From: Longimycelium tulufanense | GTDB taxonomy: Bacteria; Actinomycetota; Actinomycetes; Mycobacteriales; Pseudonocardiaceae | Reading direction: 5' to 3' | Length of the DNA stretch: 46,278 nt | NCBI RefSeq assembly: GCF_014645795.1 | Contig: NZ_BMMK01000011.1 | Location: forward strand, 1 to 46,278 | Part shown: in pieces, positions 16,323 to 24,372 of the stretch | Layout of the letters: each line of letters begins with the position of its first letter | Position numbering within the stretch: position 1 is the first letter of the stretch | Program-made: the position numbers and the translations under genes | Notes under the pieces: model-generated | Database searches by the model: none | The model's input: only the letters and a program-made list of their open reading frames with translations | Told to the model about the DNA's origin: nothing

Positions 16323-17525
16323 ATGACAGCTGAGGTGGGTCTGGAGAAGTTACGAGCGTGGTGGTCACACCGGCAGGGCCTGGACGGGACGCTGGCCGGT
16401 GCCTCGGCCGCCGAGGTGCTGGCCCGCACCGGATGGGCGCGCTCCGTGGGTGGCTGCGGTCCATACCTGGGCCTGTTCGCCCGCGCCGGCCTGGACCGTC
16501 GGGCGGTGGACGAGGCCGTGGCGAACCTGGAGATCCACGAGCTGCCCTCCGCCCGCGGGTGCACCTACGTCCTGCCGAAACAGGACTTCGCCCTGGGCCT
16601 CACCGTCGGTGCCGGGGCGCCCGAGGGGGAGATCGCGGCGGCGGCCAAGCACCTCGACGTCACCCGAGCCGAGATCGACGAGCTGTGTGACGCGATCGTC
16701 GACGCCCTGCAGGCGGCCGCGGAACCGCTGGAGGCGGCCCAGATCAGGCAGGCCGTCGGTGACGCGGTCCGCAACCTGGGGGAGGCGGGCAAGAAGCGCG
16801 GCCAGACGACCACCCTCCCGATGGCCCTGGGCCTGCTGCAGGCACAGGGCAGGATCCGGCGGGTGCCGGTGAACGGACGGCTCGACCAGCAGCGGTTCGG
16901 CTACGTGGCGTGGTCCTCCTCACCACTGGTCGAGCCCGCGCCCGACACCGAGACGGCCCGGACCGAGCTGGCGAAGCGGTACTTCGCGTGGGCGGGGCCC
17001 GCATCTTTGAAACACTTCCGGTGGTTTTCCGGCTTCACCGCCGCCCAGGCCAAGAGCGCGGTCGCACCCCTGGACCTGCAGCCGGTGGAGGGTACCGACC
17101 TCCTGCTGCTCCCGGACCACGTCGCGAAGTTCGAGAGCTTCTCGGTACCACGCAAGCCCTCCTACTCCCTGGTCGCCGGTATCGACGGGATCCATCTGCT
17201 CCACCGCGAGATGAGCCGGCTGCTCGATCCGGCCGACGCTGCACGGCAGTCGCCCGGGGCCCGGGCCGGCCGCACGCTGGGGGGCGAGGCGGATCCACAG
17301 TCACCGATCATCGTCGACCGCGGACGCATCGTCGGCCTGTGGGAGTACGACCACGACACGGGCAAAATCGTGTACCAGTCGTTCGGCAAACCGGACAAGG
17401 CGCTGAGCGACGCGGTGGCCAGGACGGAGCAGTTCGTCCGCGACCAGCTCGGCGACGCCAGGATGACGAGCCTCGACTCGCCCAAGAGCCGCGCGCCACG
17501 TATCGCGGCGCTCCGCGGCTCGTAA
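16323..17525 (+). CDS. AlkZ/YcaQ-related winged-helix DNA-binding protein (HTH_42 family)
   Basis: A 400-residue protein matching the general plan of HTH_42 winged-helix DNA glycosylase relatives: RQGLDG at the N-terminus, the helix FARAGLDRRAVDEAVANLEIHELPSARG with the following YVLPKQD strand (in characterised members this region reads R-x-W-x-MRGTLHL), a middle winged-helix part, and the C-terminal IDGIHLLHREMSRLLDP with GIVGLWEYD-like strands. AlkZ excises azinomycin adducts and YcaQ acts on cross-links; several relatives are self-resistance proteins in clusters for DNA-alkylating compounds. The QxQ/QxD catalytic motif expected in the first 50 residues is absent (the equivalent stretch reads GWARSVGG), so glycosylase activity is doubtful. 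GTG 16317 is an alternative start. Divergent from the VOC-PadR operon. Confidence 0.7.
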   Translation: MTAEVGLEKLRAWWSHRQGLDGTLAGASAAEVLARTGWARSVGGCGPYLGLFARAGLDRRAVDEAVANLEIHELPSARGCTYVLPKQDFALGLTVGAGAPEGEIAAAAKHLDVTRAEIDELCDAIVDALQAAAEPLEAAQIRQAVGDAVRNLGEAGKKRGQTTTLPMALGLLQAQGRIRRVPVNGRLDQQRFGYVAWSSSPLVEPAPDTETARTELAKRYFAWAGPASLKHFRWFSGFTAAQAKSAVAPLDLQPVEGTDLLLLPDHVAKFESFSVPRKPSYSLVAGIDGIHLLHREMSRLLDPADAARQSPGARAGRTLGGEADPQSPIIVDRGRIVGLWEYDHDTGKIVYQSFGKPDKALSDAVARTEQFVRDQLGDARMTSLDSPKSRAPRIAALRGS

Positions 17526-17800
17526 CCTCCCTGAAGGCCGTCTTGACCAGGAAGCTCGTGACCACCTGGTTTCCGGCGGGCGAGGTCGCGGACCGCTGCC
17601 CGACATCCCGTTGCGGAGCATGATCTGGACACCAGTGGCACGAGTTCCCGAGCAGACACCGAGTGCGATGCTGTTCCTCCAAGACGCGAGGCAGCAGCTG
17701 CTCGCGTGCTCTTCCGCGGAGGGGTCCAGGACATTGTGGACGATGGGGCGGATGTGCTCTCATCCCAGGCGCGTCGAGCACGAAAGCAGAGCACCATGAT

Positions 17801-17835
17801 GGGTCCCGGGGCCGCGGTCAGCCGCCCCGGGACCC
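17801..17835. terminator. Strong bidirectional terminator hairpin
   Basis: GGGTCCCGGGGC (17801-17812) and GCCCCGGGACCC (17824-17835) form a perfect 12-bp stem with an 11-base loop. It lies in the 335-base gap between the convergent winged-helix gene (ends 17525) and SnoaL-like gene (ends 17861). The rest of that gap (17526-17800) shows no gene. Confidence 0.85.
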
Positions 17836-17860
17836 ACAAAGCCCTCGTGCTGCCATCCCT

Positions 17861-18559
17861 TCAGTGTTGGTCCTCCTCGTTCCCCTCGGGGCGAAGGTAG
17901 TTCTCCGCGTCGGTACCGACTCGCGCGGCGTCCGCCTCGGTCATCTTGACCGCCCATGGCACCACCGGACGTTGCGGTTCGCCGGAATCGTCACGGCGTA
18001 CGAAGGTGAGGTTGCTCCCGATCTCCTCCGCAGTGCGCAGGAAGTCGTAGATGCCCCAGTGCTCGGCGATCTTGCCGTCCCGAATCCGGACGACCTCCAT
18101 GCCGGGGATGACCACCTCCCGCCCGGTCGGCGGGATCCCCATGAACTGGCCGTTGTGTTTGGCGTGCAGGTTGTACATGACACCGAGGAGGTCGCCCTCG
18201 CCGATGATCGCGATGTTGTCCTCCAGCGGGTCCTCGAAGGCCGACGCCCACGCGGAGAACCGCATCTGGACGCCCTCCAGGCCCGGCGGGTCGCCCGGCA
18301 TGGCGGCGTGGTCGACGAAGTCCTCGGTGAGGTTCCGCCGCAACGTCTCGGCGCTCCAGTCGTTCGCGTTGAAGACCTCACGCTGGAAACGCAGCAGTAC
18401 CTTCTTGTTCTCCTCGATGCGCGGAACGTCCAGCACCGCTTGGACAAGCTGTTCGATGCTGACGTCGACACCCAGCAACTCGCGAAGTCGGCTGGCCGCT
18501 CGCTCCACCTCGACCTGATGCCGATCCTGCGCAGCGGTGGCGGGTTTGCCGGAAGCCAT
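17861..18559 (-). CDS. SnoaL-like (NTF2-fold) protein
   Basis: A 232-residue protein. After a charged N-terminal helix region (to about residue 70) it has a SnoaL-like NTF2 domain: FNANDWSAETLRRNLTEDFVDHAA, GVQMRFSAWASAFEDPLEDNIAIIGEGDLLG, the strand pair LHAKHNGQFMGIPPTGREVVIPGMEVVRIRDG and the closing KIAEHWGIYDFL. In SnoaL-type cyclases and hydrolases the DH and EHW residues line the pocket; they are present. Members act as polyketide cyclases, epoxide hydrolases or hydroxylases. ATG 18559 is chosen because GAGGAGAAGAGG precedes it; the frame upstream overlaps the next gene without domain content. It is 71 bases after another SnoaL-like gene and is closed by the strong hairpin at 17801. 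Reaction unknown. Confidence 0.82.
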   Translation of the reverse strand: MASGKPATAAQDRHQVEVERAASRLRELLGVDVSIEQLVQAVLDVPRIEENKKVLLRFQREVFNANDWSAETLRRNLTEDFVDHAAMPGDPPGLEGVQMRFSAWASAFEDPLEDNIAIIGEGDLLGVMYNLHAKHNGQFMGIPPTGREVVIPGMEVVRIRDGKIAEHWGIYDFLRTAEEIGSNLTFVRRDDSGEPQRPVVPWAVKMTEADAARVGTDAENYLRPEGNEEDQH

Positions 18560-18588
18560 CCTCTTCTCCTCATCCTGGACGAAAACTG

Positions 18589-18604
18589 GCCGAGCTAGCT
18601 CGGC
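18589..18604. promoter_or_regulatory. Perfect 16-bp palindrome between two SnoaL-like genes
   Basis: GCCGAGCTAGCTCGGC reads the same on both strands with no spacer. It sits in the 71-base gap between the end of the 18631-19617 gene and the start of the 17861-18559 gene. A dyad without loop suits a protein operator better than a terminator, but either is possible. Confidence 0.45.
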
Positions 18605-18630
18605 GCGTCCTGCGCACTGGCGGGACGATG

Positions 18631-19617
18631 TCACTCCAGGCCATCGATGCCGTATCCGTGCTTCTGGTGGTGTTCGCAGTAGATCTCGCCCGGCGGTGCG
18701 ATCATCGCGCAGCGACGGAGGGTGCCCTTGAGCAGGGTCTGACACTGCCGGCGCTTGAGCTCGATCAACGTCTTGAGCTCGGTCAGCTTATCCTCGGAGG
18801 CACCCGCGGCGAGCGCCGCCTCGTAGGCACGCTGCGCCATGCTGCTGTCGAAGCCCTGCTGTGCCCGGACCGCCATGACGTCCTCGGTGAGCGGCGCCAT
18901 GATCTGATTGGCGAAGATGTCCTCGAACGGGTTGATGTGGCGGTGTTCCACGATCAGGTCGTCCCGCACCTTGATGGCGTGCAGGGTGGGGATCGCGATC
19001 TGATGGTCCTTGGGCGGCCGTCCCGCGAACTCCTCGTACTGCGTCCCACGGCCGGTGATGAGACCGACCACCGCTTCCTCGTCGGCCGAGATGATCTCGT
19101 TGATGACCATGAACCAGTCCGGGAACGCCCGGAACAGTCCCTTCAGCATACGGGTGTGCGCTCTCGGGCTGATCGGGTCGTTACCGAAGTAGGTCTTGCT
19201 GCGGAACTCCGTGGGATGGAAGAGCTTCTCCATGTTCTCGTAGTCGCGGGCGTTCTCGTACTCGATGTACCGGTAGAAGATGTCGATGTTCTTCTGCCGG
19301 AGATCTCCGTCGACCCGCGACTGGTACACGGTCATCGTGCCGTTGATCTGGCCGGAGACGGTGGCCAGGAAATGGTCGAACAACTGCTCCCGCGCCGACG
19401 GTGGCAGCCGGGTGATGAGCGACAGGTTCTCGCGCAGGGTTGTGTTCCACTCCTTCGGGTCGTCACGGTGGAGCGTGGCGACCTCGCTGGAGGGCCTCCC
19501 CGCGGTCGTCCCCGCACCGCTCGAGCTCCCTTCGCCCCTCTCGAACCAGCGGCCCTGAAGTTCCTGAAGCGCAACCTCGTCGAGCTGGTGCCCACCCTTC
19601 TCGATTCCACCGCTCAT
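18631..19617 (-). CDS. SnoaL-like (NTF2-fold) protein with C-terminal Cys/His motif
   Basis: A 328-residue protein. Residues ~110-245 are a SnoaL-like domain (IDIFYRYIEYENARDYENMEKLF, MLKGLFRAFPDWFMVINEIISADEEAVVG, EFAGRPPKDHQIAIPTLHAIKVRDDLIVEHRHI). The ~105-residue N-terminal part is unrecognised. The C-terminus ends in a zinc-finger-like arrangement, RRQC...RRCAMI...YCEHHQKHG (C-x11-C-x9-C-x2-H), rarely seen attached to this fold. The start has GGGAGGACGGAT directly upstream. It leads a likely two-gene unit with the SnoaL-like gene at 17861, and follows a hairpin that closes the P450 gene. Probable tailoring role (cyclisation, hydration or epoxide opening); no specific reaction can be assigned. 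Confidence 0.8.
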   Translation of the reverse strand: MSGGIEKGGHQLDEVALQELQGRWFERGEGSSSGAGTTAGRPSSEVATLHRDDPKEWNTTLRENLSLITRLPPSAREQLFDHFLATVSGQINGTMTVYQSRVDGDLRQKNIDIFYRYIEYENARDYENMEKLFHPTEFRSKTYFGNDPISPRAHTRMLKGLFRAFPDWFMVINEIISADEEAVVGLITGRGTQYEEFAGRPPKDHQIAIPTLHAIKVRDDLIVEHRHINPFEDIFANQIMAPLTEDVMAVRAQQGFDSSMAQRAYEAALAAGASEDKLTELKTLIELKRRQCQTLLKGTLRRCAMIAPPGEIYCEHHQKHGYGIDGLE

Positions 19618-19848
19618 ATCCGTCCTCCCGGAGTGCAGGATGGTGTGCGGCCGCTCCGCCCGCGCCGGCGACGGGAGAGCCGTCTGCCGGCGTGGCGGGA
19701 AATCTGGCCTCCTCGGTCCTGTGCCAAGGTGCAGAACGCTTCGCCAGCACCCTCGGAACCCACTCTTTCACTGGCGACCCGGGAGCACTTCTTCGTTGTT
19801 GCTGGGCATGCGGCAGCAGCACGACCGGCGGTCGGTGAACGAGCAGGT

Positions 19849-19872
19849 CCTTGGCTGGCGGGTCAGCCAAGG
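19849..19872 (-). terminator. Hairpin overlapping the P450 stop codon
   Basis: CCTTGGCTG (19849-19857) and CAGCCAAGG (19864-19872) form a perfect 9-bp stem with a 6-base loop overlapping the stop of the minus-strand P450 gene. It would separate the assembly-line operon from the SnoaL-like pair. The 231 bases from 19618 to 19848 contain no recognisable gene. Confidence 0.55.
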
Positions 19873-21266
19873 TCGACCATCCGGCGAACGTTGCCCAGAA
19901 TTTCCACTGCTCGTACGGGTTCGCACCGGGATCGGACCAAGGCCGGCAGACCGTGCTTCGGTTGCGACACCATCAGGCCGCCCCGGTCGACACGTAGCCG
20001 CGGGTACAACACCAGTCGCCAGTGGTGGAGAAGAACGGCGAGGACGAGCTTCATCTCCATCATGGCGAGCCCCGAACCCAAGCACATGCGTGGTCCCGCC
20101 GAGAACGGCAGGTACTCGAACGGATCGCGGTTTCCAGTCAGCCAACGATCCGGATGGAACCGGTTGGGTCGCGGGTAGAGTTCGGGCCGGCGGTGGGTCA
20201 CATAGGGGCTGAAGATCACGTGTGCGTCTTGCATCAGTCGGTAGGGGCCGAGCTCGGTGTCTTCCATGCTCACCTTGCTCCACCAGGCGACCGGAGGGAA
20301 CAACCGCAAACTCTCCTTGATCACCCGCTCCAGGAGCGGTAGTGCCGGGAGCGTGGACGCGTCCGGTGTCCCGTGGCCCAGAACACCGTCCACCTCGTCC
20401 AGCACGTCGCGGAGAATGCCGGGATGTGTGGACAACAGGAGCAGAGTCCAAGCCAGCGAACTCGCGGTGGTGGCGTGGCCGGCCATGAACAAGAAGGTCG
20501 TCTGGCCAACCAACTCGTCGTCGGTGAGCGGTGCCTCATCCTCCTCGGCGTGCATCAGGCGGGATAGCGCGTCCGTGCCACCCGGCCCGCTGGAGCGACG
20601 CCGGGCAATGACAGCTCGGACATCGCGTTCCAGCTGTTCGGACAGCTCCAGTAGCCGACGGTACGGAAAATTGGGTAGGTTGACCGGGAACGAGATCGCC
20701 GGAACGGAGAAGACGGAGTCCATCCAGTCCTGCAGGAGGCGGCTCACCTGCGTTCCCGCACGATCCGGCTCGAGACCAAGAAGCGTCTTGATCGCGATCG
20801 CCATTGTGAGGGCCCGCATCTCGGTAAGGATGTCGATCCGGGCGTCAACCTTCCACCGAGCCACGTGCTGTTCGGCGAGTCTGACGATGTCCGTCGCATA
20901 CTTTTCGACATGCCGGCGGCGGAGCGCCGCGGCCACGAGCTTGCGGTGCCGCCTGTGCCGGGCGCCGTTCATGTTGGTGAGGCCGGCATAGAGGCGGCTG
21001 AGCGAGCTACCCTCCGGCATCCGGAGCGGTGACGAGGCGGCGTCCAGGTTGCGGAACAGGTCGGAGTTGGCCAGGACGAGCTGGTTGTAGCGCGGCGAGA
21101 ACACAACCACGTAGTCCGCAGTCCCACGGGCGAGTGATGCGACTTCTCCATAGCGTTCGTGCAACTGCTGGAGATAGCTGATGGCATCCCGCAGGAACAT
21201 CGCGAGGTTGCCGCGGAACCCCAGCAGCGGCAGCGCCCGTGGTCCGGGGATGAGCTCCGAGGTCAC
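19863..21266 (-). CDS. Cytochrome P450, last gene of the assembly-line operon
   Basis: A 467-residue P450. The haem loop is FSAGPRMCLGSG with the cysteine ligand near residue 395; the K-helix ExxR is ESLR at 318-321, and PERF-like HPDRW follows. The I-helix reads AGHATT at 262-267, so the acidic residue that usually precedes the threonine (AGHET/DT) is alanine. This hints at unusual oxygen activation or a non-hydroxylating reaction. The start is GTG at 21266, 73 bases after the KS-AT-ACP stop, with a weak ribosome site, so coupling with the synthase gene is looser than elsewhere in the operon. Its place in the cluster argues for oxidation of the chain or the final product. Redox partner genes are not in the window. 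Confidence 0.9.
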   Translation of the reverse strand: MTSELIPGPRALPLLGFRGNLAMFLRDAISYLQQLHERYGEVASLARGTADYVVVFSPRYNQLVLANSDLFRNLDAASSPLRMPEGSSLSRLYAGLTNMNGARHRRHRKLVAAALRRRHVEKYATDIVRLAEQHVARWKVDARIDILTEMRALTMAIAIKTLLGLEPDRAGTQVSRLLQDWMDSVFSVPAISFPVNLPNFPYRRLLELSEQLERDVRAVIARRRSSGPGGTDALSRLMHAEEDEAPLTDDELVGQTTFLFMAGHATTASSLAWTLLLLSTHPGILRDVLDEVDGVLGHGTPDASTLPALPLLERVIKESLRLFPPVAWWSKVSMEDTELGPYRLMQDAHVIFSPYVTHRRPELYPRPNRFHPDRWLTGNRDPFEYLPFSAGPRMCLGSGLAMMEMKLVLAVLLHHWRLVLYPRLRVDRGGLMVSQPKHGLPALVRSRCEPVRAVEILGNVRRMVDLG

Positions 21267-21339
21267 CGGCCCACGCTGTCATCGGCCAACCTCCGCTGGC
21301 TTCTCTCCGGTTGCTGCTGCGGACAGGTTCCGAACCCGC

Positions 21340-24300
21340 TCAACCCGGTTGTCCGGCACGAAGCTCGTCAATGCATTCGGCAAGACCCGCCACGGTGGGG
21401 GACTCGACGAGCGTGAGCAGGGAGAGCTCTATGCCGAAGCGGTGGTTGATTCTCCGGATCACCTGCGTGACCATCATGGAGTTACCACCCAGCTCGAAGA
21501 AGTCGTCGTGGCGGGAGATATCAAGCGTACCAAGAACCTCCCGCCAGATTTCAGTCACCTGGTGCTCCGTCTCGCTCGGCTGCGGATCCCTACCGCGCAC
21601 GGTGGACGCGTGACGCGCCGAAGAGCGGTGAGCTGGTATCCGGTGTCGCGCTCGGCGAACTTTCGAGCTGACTTTGGCCTTGCCGTTCCGCATTATCTCC
21701 CACAGCCGATGCCCGAGGAGGCGAGCTGACCCAACCGATGGCGCGCCATTTCCGTCCAACCAGTGTCGTTGTCGCTGGAAAGGGTAGGTGGGTAGCGGTA
21801 CCCGATGTCGCCGTTCCTGAGCCCAGAACTCGGTCCAATCGATGTTGACGCCGGCCAGCCAGAGCTGGCCCAGCGTGTCGAGCAGGGATGCGAGGCTCGG
21901 CCCGGTGTGCGCCGACAGCGGGTATGAGGTCAGCGTCGGGTGCCTGTGCTCGTGACGGAAGTGGAACCGCACCAGGGTGCTCAGTGCGCGTCCCGGACCC
22001 ACTTCGAGGAAGAGCCGGCCGGGGTGCTCCAGTAAGACCCCGATCGCGTCGCTGAGACGTACGGTGGAACGTAACTGCTGCGACCAGTATGCAGGGCTCG
22101 TCGCCTCCGCGGCCGTGATCCACGTTCCCGTCACGTTGGAGAGGAACGGTACCGACGGTGGTGTGAGCGTCAGGCCGGCGACATGTTTCTCGAAGGAGCG
22201 CAGAACCGGGTCGAGCAAGGATGAGTGGGCCGCGGCGCTGAGCGGGAGACGCAGCACCTCGGCGCCGTCCGAGACCAATCTCGCACCCAGCCTGTCGATC
22301 GCTGTTACCTCGCCGGACACCACGCAGGTGTCCGGCGCGTTGACGCTGGCAAGGTCGAGTTCGGCGTCGAGGAGCGGAACCAACTGCTTCTCAGGAAGGT
22401 TGACGCTCAGCATCGCGCCGGGCCCGACTGCCTCGAGCAGGCGGCCCCGGACGACTGCGATGCTCAGGGCGTCCGTGCGGCTCATCACGCCGGAAATACA
22501 CGCGGCGGTGATCTCTCCCAGACTGTGCCCGACCATCGCCGAGGGCCGCACACCCCACGACATCCACAGAGCAGCGAGTGCCTGCTCGACGAGGAGGACT
22601 GCCGGAAGCTGGACCGAAGGGCGGGAGAACTGGTCGCGCTCGCCGTCCTCGTGGTCCAGCAACAATCTACGGAAGTTGGTTTTCGAGAGTTCCTGCAGCT
22701 CCGCGAGCCCGCGGTCCATCTCATCGCGAAACACCGGTTCGACGGCGTACAGTTCGGTGAGAGCGGGTATGTTCCGGCTTCCGCCACCCGGAAACATGAA
22801 CACGACGCTCCTGGTTGTTGCTTCCCCGGACCGTACCCGTTTCGGTGGCAGAGTACCCAGGACTTCGGCAGCGTCCGCCGCATTGCGACACACCACTGCT
22901 CGTCGATGACGAAACCCTCTACGACCGAGTTGGAGCGTGTATGCGACGTCGGCGAGGCTCGCCGGAGGTGCGTGCCCGAGCCGGTCACTGAGGTTCCTGG
23001 TCGTGGTCTCGAGTGCGCTGGTCGTCCGAGCCGAGAGCAGGAGAAGCTGGAGCGGCCTGCTGGGGCCGGAGGCCATCGTGGATGGCGCCTCTTCCAGAAC
23101 GACATGGGCGTTCGTGCCACCGATACCCAGCGAGCTGACCCCGGCCCGTAGGGGGAGCGGACCGTGCCAGTCGGTAAGACGTGTGTTGACGACGAACGGG
23201 GTGCGGCCGAAGTCGATCTCCGGGTTGGGGCTTTCGAAGTGGAGACTCGGCGGTATCTTCCTGTGTTGTAGGGCGAGTACGGTCTTGATCAGCCCCGCGA
23301 CACCGGCCGCCGCGTCGAGGTGCCCGATGTTCGTTTTCACCGAACCGATCGCGCAGAACCCGTTACGGCGGGTACTGCGATTGAAGGCTTGGGTGAGCGC
23401 CGCGATTTCCACCGGGTCGCCGAGCGCCGTACCCGTCCCGTGCGCCTCCAGGTATGAGACGGTTTCCGGGTCCACACCGGCGTTGGCCAAGGCTTCGCTG
23501 ACCACCTCGGCCTGGCCCGTCACACTGGGTGCCGCGTAGTCGACCTTGCCGGCACCGTCGTTGTTCACCGCCGAACCCTTGATGACCGCTCGCACGTGGT
23601 CACCGTCGGAAACCGCCTGGGCCAGCGGCTTCAACACAACCACCCCCACCCCGCTGCCGAACAGGGTTCCGGCCGCCCGCGCATCGAATGCGCGGCAGTG
23701 CCCGTCCGGTGATAGCACGCCGTCCGGCTCGTGGACGTACCCCTCCTTGTGGGGAACCTTCACCGCGACCCCTCCGCAAAGCGCCATGTCGCACTCACCG
23801 TTGAGCAGGCTCTGACAGGCGAGATGCACGGCGACCAACGAGGTCGAGCATGCGGTCTGCACCGTCATGCTCGGCCCCGTCAGGTTGAGCTTGTACGACA
23901 CTCGTGAAGTGAGAAAGTCCTTGTCGTTGGCGACGAGACCGAACAGGTAGTTGTCCCTCATGGCGCGCTGTGCGGCAGTGGACAGCAGATAGGTGTTCAT
24001 CGCGGCGCCGGCGAAGACACCGACCGCACCCTGGTACGCGCCGGGTTCGTAACCGGAGTCCTCCAGCGCGCTCCAGGAACATTCGAGAAAGACCCGCTGC
24101 TGGGGGTCGAGCAGGGCGGCTTCCCTGGGCGAGTAGCCGAAGAACGCCGCATCGAACCTGTCGTGATCGTCGATCACAGGGGCGGCACGCACGTAGTCGT
24201 GGCGCGACCAGGTATCCCGCCCGACACCGGACTCCCGTAGGTCGTCGTCGGTGAAAAAGGTGATCGACTCGACTCCGGCCACGAGGTTGTCCCAGAACCG

Positions 24301-24372
24301 GGCGGCGTCGGGAGCGCCGGGAAAGCGGCACGCCAGACCGATCACGGCGATGTCCTGGTCGTCAACCATCAT
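21340..24372 (-). CDS. Type I PKS module, KS-AT-ACP
   Basis: A 1010-residue single module. KS at residues ~8-430 with TVQTACSTS, EAHGTGT and NIGHLDAAAG (all three catalytic residues present); AT at ~525-815 with GHSLGE and the specificity-loop region LSAAAHSSLLD (not the common HAFH or YASH, so extender choice is uncertain); a PCP-like carrier at ~925-990 with DDFFELGGNSMM. There is no KR, DH, ER or TE. ATG 24372 is preferred: GGAGG is seven bases upstream and the KS begins a few residues later. The open frame reaches up to 24534, but that would overlap the preceding gene by 173 bases. With this start the overlap is 11 bases, so translation is coupled. The KS-AT is closely similar to that in the NRPS-PKS protein, a probable duplication. 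TTA codon at 22035. Confidence 0.92.
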   Translation of the reverse strand: MMVDDQDIAVIGLACRFPGAPDAARFWDNLVAGVESITFFTDDDLRESGVGRDTWSRHDYVRAAPVIDDHDRFDAAFFGYSPREAALLDPQQRVFLECSWSALEDSGYEPGAYQGAVGVFAGAAMNTYLLSTAAQRAMRDNYLFGLVANDKDFLTSRVSYKLNLTGPSMTVQTACSTSLVAVHLACQSLLNGECDMALCGGVAVKVPHKEGYVHEPDGVLSPDGHCRAFDARAAGTLFGSGVGVVVLKPLAQAVSDGDHVRAVIKGSAVNNDGAGKVDYAAPSVTGQAEVVSEALANAGVDPETVSYLEAHGTGTALGDPVEIAALTQAFNRSTRRNGFCAIGSVKTNIGHLDAAAGVAGLIKTVLALQHRKIPPSLHFESPNPEIDFGRTPFVVNTRLTDWHGPLPLRAGVSSLGIGGTNAHVVLEEAPSTMASGPSRPLQLLLLSARTTSALETTTRNLSDRLGHAPPASLADVAYTLQLGRRGFRHRRAVVCRNAADAAEVLGTLPPKRVRSGEATTRSVVFMFPGGGSRNIPALTELYAVEPVFRDEMDRGLAELQELSKTNFRRLLLDHEDGERDQFSRPSVQLPAVLLVEQALAALWMSWGVRPSAMVGHSLGEITAACISGVMSRTDALSIAVVRGRLLEAVGPGAMLSVNLPEKQLVPLLDAELDLASVNAPDTCVVSGEVTAIDRLGARLVSDGAEVLRLPLSAAAHSSLLDPVLRSFEKHVAGLTLTPPSVPFLSNVTGTWITAAEATSPAYWSQQLRSTVRLSDAIGVLLEHPGRLFLEVGPGRALSTLVRFHFRHEHRHPTLTSYPLSAHTGPSLASLLDTLGQLWLAGVNIDWTEFWAQERRHRVPLPTYPFQRQRHWLDGNGAPSVGSARLLGHRLWEIMRNGKAKVSSKVRRARHRIPAHRSSARHASTVRGRDPQPSETEHQVTEIWREVLGTLDISRHDDFFELGGNSMMVTQVIRRINHRFGIELSLLTLVESPTVAGLAECIDELRAGQPG

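Noticed and set aside
21977-23151. Plus-strand open frames of about 310 codons inside the KS-AT-ACP gene
   Set aside because: They are mirror frames of a gene with intact KS and AT catalytic motifs on the minus strand and have no recognisable domain or ribosome site.
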